Shown here: in pieces, positions 6,600 to 11,750 of the stretch | How the letters are laid out: every line of letters begins with the position of its first letter | Numbering within the stretch: position 1 is the first letter of the stretch | Translations under genes and position numbers: made by a program | Source: Clostridia bacterium | GTDB lineage: Bacteria > Bacillota > Clostridia > Christensenellales > UBA1242 | Reading direction: 5' to 3' | Length of the DNA stretch: 11,750 nucleotides | Assembly: GCA_017456465.1 (NCBI GenBank) | Contig: JAFTJJ010000093.1 | Location: 1 to 11,750 of the forward strand | Notes under the pieces: generated by a model | Database searches by the model: none | What the model was told of the DNA's origin: nothing | The model's input: only the letters and a program-made list of their open reading frames with translations

Positions 6600-6605
6600 G
6601 ATATG

Positions 6606-6634
6606 TTGATTTTGAACTCGTGAAACATTATAAT
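6606..6634 (+). promoter_or_regulatory. Sigma-A-type promoter of the WYL regulator gene
   Basis: TTGATT (6606-6611), a 17-base spacer and a perfect TATAAT (6629-6634). The predicted transcription start falls at about 6641, which is the A of the chosen ATG, so the mRNA could be leaderless. Confidence 0.65.
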
Positions 6635-6640
6635 GAAATC

Positions 6641-7579
6641 ATGATAAGTTTCGTATATCTTGGCATACTCATCACCCTCATGGATGGCAAACTTCACACA
6701 GCTCGTGATCTTGCAGATGCTCATGAGGTGTCAACAAAAACCGTCAGACGAGCCATCACAGCTCTCGAGTCTGCTGGTGTTTTTGTCACGAGCAAACAAG
6801 GCAAAACTGGTGGCTACCAAATCGAAAAATCAAACATTCCACAACTCTCATCATTGTCTCCCCTTGAGCTTGGTGAACTCATGAGCATCATGCGTTTCAA
6901 ACAAAGCCTCTTGCCGTCATCAGAAATTTTTGCTTCACTTCAAGACTCAATCATCAACAGCACACCACAAAAAAATTTGGGAGAAATTCTCTCCCAAAGC
7001 TCAAAAATTATTTTCGACACCCTTCCGTGGAACAGACGTGAAATAAGCACACAAAAGTTCGACAAGGTTTATTCCGCTTGCTCTGCATGCTTGACTGTTG
7101 ATGTTGACTATGTCACTTATTCAGGCAAAACAAGCAAACGCAAAATCAACCCCTATTGCCTCACACTCAAAGATGGCTCGTGGTATGCCTATGGCGAAGA
7201 CCTTGAAGACCAGAAAATGAAACTTTTCAAACTTTCAAGAATGACAAAAATCGCACTTACAGACAAAAAGTTTAAGGTGAGCCCAAACATTGACATATCG
7301 TCAAAACCTTGGAATAATTCAGAAATTTTTTCGCCACGAAAAATCAAGATCAAGATCCAAAATTCAAAACTTGTCGAAACACGCGAATGGCTTTCATTCA
7401 ATGTTCTTGAAACACATGAAACCCACACCATTGCCGAAGCAGAAACAGCTGACAACTTGGGATTTTATTTAAAACTTGCAATGGAGTGCAAATGGGTCAC
7501 ACTCCTTTCACCTCGTGACATGATCGAAAACTTGCTTGCTCTTTGCAAACATGTCGAAAACATATATTCTTTTGCGTGA
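6641..7579 (+). CDS. WYL-domain transcriptional regulator (HTH-WYL-WCX)
   Basis: The protein has 312 residues, usual for the family. Residues 5-50 form a DeoR-like helix-turn-helix (TARDLADAHEVSTKTVRRAI, then ALESAGV), followed by a wing with GKTGGYQI (54-61). A linker (65-135) leads to the WYL domain (about 140-212), with the signature present as WYAYG (181-185), and a WCX-like C-terminal domain (about 230-310). WYL domains commonly sense ligands or single-stranded nucleic acid. I chose ATG 6641 because the helix-turn-helix needs these residues and the predicted promoter lies just before it; upstream frame into the repeats (from 6431) is not genuine. There is no ribosome site before ATG 6641 or the in-frame GTG at 6620. 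A LexA-like box suggests DNA-damage control. Targets are unknown. Confidence 0.85.
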   Translation: MISFVYLGILITLMDGKLHTARDLADAHEVSTKTVRRAITALESAGVFVTSKQGKTGGYQIEKSNIPQLSSLSPLELGELMSIMRFKQSLLPSSEIFASLQDSIINSTPQKNLGEILSQSSKIIFDTLPWNRREISTQKFDKVYSACSACLTVDVDYVTYSGKTSKRKINPYCLTLKDGSWYAYGEDLEDQKMKLFKLSRMTKIALTDKKFKVSPNIDISSKPWNNSEIFSPRKIKIKIQNSKLVETREWLSFNVLETHETHTIAEAETADNLGFYLKLAMECKWVTLLSPRDMIENLLALCKHVENIYSFA

Positions 7580-7606
7580 CCCAGTGCCCGAAATTTACCC
7601 CATTCC

Positions 7607-7666
7607 ATTGTGTTCAAAAAAAACGAAATGTGTCTAATTGTATTAAAAAAAACGGAATGTTTCTCC
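7607..7666. repeat. Two imperfect 30-bp tandem repeats
   Basis: ATTGTGTTCAAAAAAAACGA... (7607-7636) is followed directly by ATTGTATTAAAAAAAACGGA... (7637-7666), with a third, weaker copy beginning near 7667 (TTGTGTTGAATC). They lie between the convergent ends of the WYL and ddl genes. I see no clear terminator for either gene in 7580-7794. Confidence 0.55.
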
Positions 7667-7794
7667 TTGTGTTGAATCATGACTGAAACATGTTTCCTTT
7701 GCTTGACCACGTGTCGAAAACGCCCACACCTGCTCGACTTTTGTTAAAAACGCGTTCATTTTCATAATTCAAAGTCAATTAGTGTCGATTTTTT

Positions 7795-8988
7795 TCATTG
7801 CTTCAAAATTTTTGGCACAAACTCAGGCTTCACCTTGAGACATTCAGCTTGTTCCTTCTCTGCATCGTCCACAAGCTTTTTCAAAAGCATGAGCTCGTCA
7901 AACTTGCTTCCCGCAAAGAAATAAATCCCCATTGAACCGGGCACAGCATTGATTTCTCCAACAAAAAGTTTTTGACTCTCAGCATCAAACAAAAAGTCAA
8001 CACGCGCAATGCCTGAAAGCCCAAGCCCCTCAAACACTCTTGTCGCAGTGCTTTGAATTTTTGTTTTAAGATCGTCTGAAATCGGCGCAGGCAAAAGCCT
8101 TTTGGCTGCAGCCATACCGGCACATTTTTTTGCACCACCACAAACTCTTGTGGTGTTTTTTTTGTGCTCAATCACCCCACGTTCACCAATGTATTTGTCT
8201 TCAAAAGAAAACATTTCAGAGTTTGAAACAATTTGGTCAACTTCAGACACCACAACACTTCCAGCTCTCCCAACAACCCCACAGTTGAACTCAATTTTGT
8301 TTTCAATAAGCTTTTCAATAATCACAGATTTTGAAAACTCAAAAGCCACTTTCACTGCATTCTCAATTTCGTCTTCAGTCCTTGCAACAGTCACCCCAAG
8401 ACTGCTCCCCGAATCGTTTGGCTTGACAATCCAAGCATCACCAATTTTCTTGATTTTTTCAAGCTTTGAATTCCAAACTTCAGGCGTTTGAAAATCCCGA
8501 TCCGTCACATGCACCCAAGCAGGAACTTTGATTCCCATTGTTTTGACCGCACACTTGAACAAGTGTTTGTCCATCGAAAGCCCAAGCGCAGTGTGATTGC
8601 TTGTTGAAAAAGGAATGCCAAGACACTTCATCAATCCAGCAAGCTCACCACTTTCACCAAACCCACCGTGACAACAGTTGACCACAGCGTCCACATGACA
8701 TACTTTTTTTCGGAAAATTCCACTCGCCTTGAAGATGTCTCCAAAGAGCCCAAATTCGACACGCATCGACACCTTTTTGTGCTCGCCTGACGCAAAAATT
8801 TCTGCAGCCAATTTGCCATTTGGAATAAGCCAAAAATCATGCCCTTCCTTGTCCCAAAAGAAATATTTCGCTTGCATCCACGATGACATTTCAGCAAACT
8901 TTTTCATTTGAAGCATTGTGATCACTGAAACCTCAGACTCTGGTGAATCTCCGCCAAACACAAACCCAACAACTCTTGTTTTTTGCAT
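7795..8988 (-). CDS. ddl: D-alanine--D-alanine ligase
   Basis: ATP-grasp enzyme joining two D-Ala for peptidoglycan; 397 residues from ATG 8988, which has AAAGGAG 8 bases upstream. The frame continues to 9153 but overlaps murF and lacks family similarity there. Visible motifs: GGDSPESEVS (12-21; E19 matches the catalytic Glu), HGGFGESGELAGL (107-119), the AMDK-like SMDK (138-141), WIVKPNDSGSSLGV (186-199), EDKY (263-266; the Lys-Tyr pair of D-Ala-D-Ala-specific enzymes), ARVDFLFD (328-335) and GEINAVPGS (344-352; usually EVNTxPGM). The protein is longer than usual (commonly ~310-370), partly from a basic insertion at about 267-297 after the KY loop that contains VCGGAKKC. It follows murF, whose reaction uses its product. 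Specificity is inferred from KY only. Confidence 0.92.
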   Translation of the reverse strand: MQKTRVVGFVFGGDSPESEVSVITMLQMKKFAEMSSWMQAKYFFWDKEGHDFWLIPNGKLAAEIFASGEHKKVSMRVEFGLFGDIFKASGIFRKKVCHVDAVVNCCHGGFGESGELAGLMKCLGIPFSTSNHTALGLSMDKHLFKCAVKTMGIKVPAWVHVTDRDFQTPEVWNSKLEKIKKIGDAWIVKPNDSGSSLGVTVARTEDEIENAVKVAFEFSKSVIIEKLIENKIEFNCGVVGRAGSVVVSEVDQIVSNSEMFSFEDKYIGERGVIEHKKNTTRVCGGAKKCAGMAAAKRLLPAPISDDLKTKIQSTATRVFEGLGLSGIARVDFLFDAESQKLFVGEINAVPGSMGIYFFAGSKFDELMLLKKLVDDAEKEQAECLKVKPEFVPKILKQ

Positions 8989-9031
8989 AAAAAAAACTCC
9001 TTTGATCAAATTTGTTGAAGACCAAAGGAGT
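8989..9031 (-). promoter_or_regulatory. Terminator-like hairpin that includes the ddl ribosome site
   Basis: On the - strand ACTCCTTTG (9031-9023) pairs perfectly with CAAAGGAGT (9004-8996), which contains the AAAGGAG ribosome site of ddl. The stem is followed by seven T (8995-8989) and then the ATG. The same left arm can instead sit in the loop of AAGAC/GTCTT (about 9034-9018). The structure could stop transcription after murF, hide the ddl ribosome site, or switch between states. Confidence 0.55.
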
Positions 9032-9076
9032 CTTGAAAATGCCGCTTGTTTTTTTCTTGTTTGGATCACATTTTCT

Positions 9077-10783
9077 TTAAATGTAGTTGTCAGGCAAATC
9101 GTTTTCAAACAAACACACATCGCCAGGATGAGAAAGCGTCCCCACAAGCTCAACAGCTTGTGACACAGAACCAGCTCTCAAAATGTGAGATTTGTCAAAA
9201 CCTCCAAACTCAAGCCCGCTTGAGATCGCGTCATAATTTGTGATGCCAGTGACAATGCAATAATCCACAACTTTTGCCATCTCAATTCCAAACTCAAAGT
9301 TCGAATTGAATTGCTCACCCCCAAGCTCCACAAGCCCAGGAGTCACAACGAACTTTTTGCCCTCAAACATAGACAAAACATCAAGACCAGCTTTTGCACC
9401 TTCAACACTTCCATTATATGCATCATCAATGACAGTGAGTGACGAAGAAGCAGGAACAAGTGCAAGCCTGTGAGCAACAGGAACAAGCTTTTCAATCCCG
9501 GACTTGATTTCTTCAAGAGTCAACCCAAGCCCAAGAGCCACACTTGCAGCAAGCAAAATGTTTGAAATGTTGTGCACTCCAAGGAGCGATGTCTTGCAAT
9601 CAATCTTGCCAACATCAGTTGCAAGAGTGAACTTCGATCCTGTTTTGTCATAGGCCACATTCAAAGCCTTCACATCTCCATTGTTCCCGCCTGACAATCC
9701 GAACTCGCCCTTGTGATCTTTTGCTTCAAGAGCAGCAAGAATTGCCTCACAGTCGCCTGAAAAATACATCTTTCCACCGTTTGCCCAAACATAGTCTGCA
9801 AGCTCAAACTTGGTTTTTGTCAAATTTTCTTTTGTCTTGAAAGTCCCAAGATGCTGGTTGCCAAGCCCAGTCAAAAGTCCAATTGATGGCGACACAAGCT
9901 CCGAAAGCTCCTTGATGTCACCCAAATATCTCGCCCCCATTTCAGCAATCAACACTTCAGTGCTTGGCTTCAAATCCTCAAGTATTGTTTTTGAAAGTCC
10001 AAGTGGTGTGTTGTATGAATATGGTGATGACACAACCTTGAACTTTTCAGACAAAATTGTCATCAAAATGTTTTTCACTGATGTTTTTCCATAACTCCCC
10101 GTGATTCCAATTTTGATGAGATTTGCAAATTCATCACCTTCAAGCTTTTTCTTTGCACGACTCACAAACTTCTTGTTGTGCAAAGTTTCAAATGGCCAAG
10201 TAATGAAAAACGCAACCAAAACCAAGATTGGCACAAGCATTGGCGTGAGGCCAATGATTCCGTGAGTGAAATATGGAATGCTGATTACTGAAAGCATCAA
10301 CAAAAGCATTGTGATTGCAGCCACCAAAACAGCAAACACCCCAAGCATGCGCCTCATGCGCTTTGTGTACTTGAGCGGTGATTTCTTCTCAACATTGAAC
10401 ACGTTGACAATATAACATATCGTGAAAATGGCATAGAACACAAGCCCAAGATAAGTCATGATCTTGAAAATAATGAAATCTTCAAGCAAGACATTTGTGA
10501 TGAGAAGCGCAGCAGTGCTGAGGAAAGAAAGAATAATCAACCTGCCCCAGTCAGAAAACTTGCTTTCCTTGAGCCAAGAAAAATAGCCCCTGATTCGATA
10601 TCCCGAAAGTTGCAATGCTTGAAAAAATTTATAGCTCACAAATGTCATCAAAACAGCGTTCAAAACTGAAATAAAGATGACCATCCAAAAGGTCGTCCAA
10701 CTGTCAAAACCAAGTGGAACTGGCACACTTGCAAGTTCACCTTCTGCTGCTGACAACAATTGAAACAAAAATGTCGAATTCAT
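9077..10783 (-). CDS. murF: Membrane-anchored MurF-type ligase (UDP-MurNAc-tripeptide--D-Ala-D-Ala ligase)
   Basis: Adds D-Ala-D-Ala to the UDP-MurNAc-tripeptide. The protein has 568 residues. The first ~200 hold about five membrane segments (roughly 31-50, 82-100, 106-128, 147-169, 178-197) and then a basic linker. A Mur ligase core follows: P-loop GITGSYGKTS (226-235), AEMGARYLGDIKEL (280-293), GNQHLGTF (308-315), TKTKFEL (322-328; K325 is in the position of the carbamoylated Lys), GVHNISN (402-408), and the C-terminal domain from HRL (438-440) with IDDAYNGS (452-459) and TPGLVELG (481-488). The usual soluble N-terminal substrate-binding domain of ~80-100 residues is absent, replaced by the membrane part, a layout I believe also occurs in other Clostridia. 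ATG 10783 has GAGGAG 7 bases upstream. Ddl follows 88 bases later. MurT-like or other Mur ligases fit less well. Confidence 0.88.
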   Translation of the reverse strand: MNSTFLFQLLSAAEGELASVPVPLGFDSWTTFWMVIFISVLNAVLMTFVSYKFFQALQLSGYRIRGYFSWLKESKFSDWGRLIILSFLSTAALLITNVLLEDFIIFKIMTYLGLVFYAIFTICYIVNVFNVEKKSPLKYTKRMRRMLGVFAVLVAAITMLLLMLSVISIPYFTHGIIGLTPMLVPILVLVAFFITWPFETLHNKKFVSRAKKKLEGDEFANLIKIGITGSYGKTSVKNILMTILSEKFKVVSSPYSYNTPLGLSKTILEDLKPSTEVLIAEMGARYLGDIKELSELVSPSIGLLTGLGNQHLGTFKTKENLTKTKFELADYVWANGGKMYFSGDCEAILAALEAKDHKGEFGLSGGNNGDVKALNVAYDKTGSKFTLATDVGKIDCKTSLLGVHNISNILLAASVALGLGLTLEEIKSGIEKLVPVAHRLALVPASSSLTVIDDAYNGSVEGAKAGLDVLSMFEGKKFVVTPGLVELGGEQFNSNFEFGIEMAKVVDYCIVTGITNYDAISSGLEFGGFDKSHILRAGSVSQAVELVGTLSHPGDVCLFENDLPDNYI

Positions 10784-10857
10784 AAATTGTCTCCTCGAGG
10801 CTTACTTTCAAAACACTCTCACAAAAATGGGAAATAAGCCAAATATTACATATTTGT

Positions 10858-10887
10858 ATATTATCACAACTCACCAAAACCATGCAA
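10858..10887 (-). promoter_or_regulatory. Possible promoter for murF-ddl
   Basis: On the - strand TTGCAT (10887-10882), an 18-base spacer and TAATAT (10863-10858) with an extended -10 TG in front (TGATAATAT). The match is moderate. A perfect CCAAAAC/GTTTTGG hairpin (10874-10896) overlaps the -35; it lacks a T run, so it is not a clear terminator of the hydrolase gene. Confidence 0.35.
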
Positions 10888-10949
10888 GTGTTTTGGCATT
10901 TCATTTGAGTCAATACTTCAAAAAATTAATTTGTGCCAAGACATCAAAT

Positions 10950-11750
10950 TCAAGACATAAAGAAATCGTTCATCATTCGCAAAACAGTTTCACAGCAATC
11001 CAAAAACGAAAAATGCCCTGCACCTTTGATAATTTTCAAATTCGCCCCACAAATGCACGATTCAAGAACCTTTCCCATGAATGGCGGAGTTTCACGGTCA
11101 CGGCTTCCAAAAATCAAAAGAACATTCAAATCATAGTGATTTTTCCCACACGGGAAATGCTCATTCACCACATTCAAAAATGTTTTCTTCAAATTGCCAT
11201 CATTGATGCTTTTGTAATCATTTGAGCCAAATTTTGATAACTTTTTCATAAGTTTTGGATTCTTTTTGCACTTTTTCTTGAGCCTCTTGTACCTGAAAAT
11301 TTTGATCTTCTTTGCAAGTGAAAACTTCGGCTTAACACCAGATGGTGAAATCAAAACAACTTTTTTAAGCCGACCCATAACATCATGATTGGCTTTGTTT
11401 TTTTCAATCCAAAACAAAATTGTTTTGCCTCCAAAAGAATGCCCCACAAGAGTGAGTTCATCAAAGTCAAAAAGATCAATCAATCGCTCAAGCAGACAGA
11501 CAAAGTTTTCTGTTTTCCAAACATTTTGAAGATCTGGAGACAATCCAAATCCAATCATGTCCGGAGCAACAACCAAATCAAAGTTTGAACAAATCCCCAA
11601 ACACAACTTTTCATAAAGACTTGAATCTGCTCCCCAGCCATGAAGAACAACACAAAGCTTTGAAGCTCTGATCCTTGAACATTCACAATTTCCAATGCCA
11701 GAAAACATTTCAAAAAGATTGATTTTGGCATTCAAACAATCATCGTTTGA
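10950..11750 (-). CDS. Alpha/beta-hydrolase fold protein (5' end probably outside window)
   Basis: Serine hydrolase of the alpha/beta fold; substrate unknown. Counting from the TTG at 11735, visible landmarks are HGWG (32-35, oxyanion region), DMIGFGLS (59-66), GHSFGG (98-103, nucleophile S100), the acid in FGSRDRETP (D213) and GAGHFSF (H241), so the triad is complete. A Lys-rich cap segment (about 136-170) follows the core strand ending in LISPSG. The frame is open to the window edge and neither the TTG at 11735 nor the Met ten residues in has a ribosome site, so the true start is likely just past the edge. It is followed on the same strand by murF after 166 bases, so a cell-wall or membrane-lipid role is possible but unproven. 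Confidence 0.85.
   Translation of the reverse strand, partial: SNDDCLNAKINLFEMFSGIGNCECSRIRASKLCVVLHGWGADSSLYEKLCLGICSNFDLVVAPDMIGFGLSPDLQNVWKTENFVCLLERLIDLFDFDELTLVGHSFGGKTILFWIEKNKANHDVMGRLKKVVLISPSGVKPKFSLAKKIKIFRYKRLKKKCKKNPKLMKKLSKFGSNDYKSINDGNLKKTFLNVVNEHFPCGKNHYDLNVLLIFGSRDRETPPFMGKVLESCICGANLKIIKGAGHFSFLDCCETVLRMMNDFFMS

Larger units (their letters stand above)
5766..6640. other. 875-base gene-free region between divergent genes, dense in hairpins and repeats
   Basis: The region separates the divergent charged-protein gene (-) and WYL gene (+). It carries a promoter for each, the hairpin region 5951-6035, two structured repeat units, a tandem 18-mer and a LexA-like palindrome. Several open frames cross it (for example 6093-6338 + and 6374-6036 -), but they follow the repeats, lack ribosome sites and look like by-products. 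Confidence 0.65.

Noticed and set aside
6431..6640. N-terminal extension of the WYL protein
   Set aside because: It reads through the intergenic repeat and the promoter, has no family similarity, and starts at a TTG without a ribosome site.
7607..7700. Possible CRISPR array from the 30-bp repeats
   Set aside because: The units are directly adjacent with no spacers, imperfect, and there are no cas genes.
8182..8208. VanA/VanB-type D-Ala-D-Lac ligase
   Set aside because: The EDKY Lys-Tyr pair fits D-Ala-D-Ala enzymes, and no vanH, vanX or vanRS-like gene is nearby.
8989..9153. N-terminal extension of Ddl
   Set aside because: It overlaps the murF end, and ATG 8988 has a perfect ribosome site and begins the family's first strand.
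10874..10896. CCAAAAC/GTTTTGG hairpin as terminator of the hydrolase gene
   Set aside because: It has no T run after the stem in the - strand direction.

Overview
The window is low-GC bacterial DNA that fits an uncultured Clostridia-like Bacillota member. The support is strong AGGAG-type ribosome sites, sigma-A-like TTGNNN-17-TATAAT promoters, a Gram-positive-type LexA box, UGA used as a stop, and peptidoglycan genes. The lineage is my inference; no rRNA or marker gene is present to fix it.

Layout, left to right. At 1-179 lies the 3' end of an unidentified + strand gene. At 286-1398 (+) is a free-standing HipA-like kinase with a clear promoter and terminator. A probable - strand operon at 4189-1742 encodes a duplicated-repeat DUF1538 membrane protein followed by two PII-like proteins and a bidirectional terminator. 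A gene-free stretch at 4190-4832 holds a duplicated repeat, three copies of a 12-bp palindrome, and a ~136-nt foldback whose outer edge contains the stop codon of the next gene. At 5765-4833 (-) is a highly charged protein of unknown function with a good promoter. The gene-free stretch at 5766-6640 contains two copies of a structured repeat, then a LexA-box-like palindrome and a promoter for a WYL-domain regulator at 6641-7579 (+), whose ATG sits where transcription should start. The right part is a - strand cell-wall cluster: an alpha/beta hydrolase entering from the right edge, a membrane-anchored MurF (10783-9077), and Ddl (8988-7795). Ddl has a terminator-like hairpin overlapping its ribosome site.

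How the genes work together. Ddl makes D-Ala-D-Ala and MurF attaches it to the UDP-MurNAc-tripeptide, so these two are consecutive suppliers and users. The DUF1538 protein with two PII-like partners looks like a membrane transporter with cytosolic metabolite sensors, and it is the best candidate here for an uncharacterised system. The WYL regulator may respond to DNA damage, judging from the LexA-like site only. The + strand is richer in C than G across genes of both orientations, which suggests that the - strand is the leading strand.
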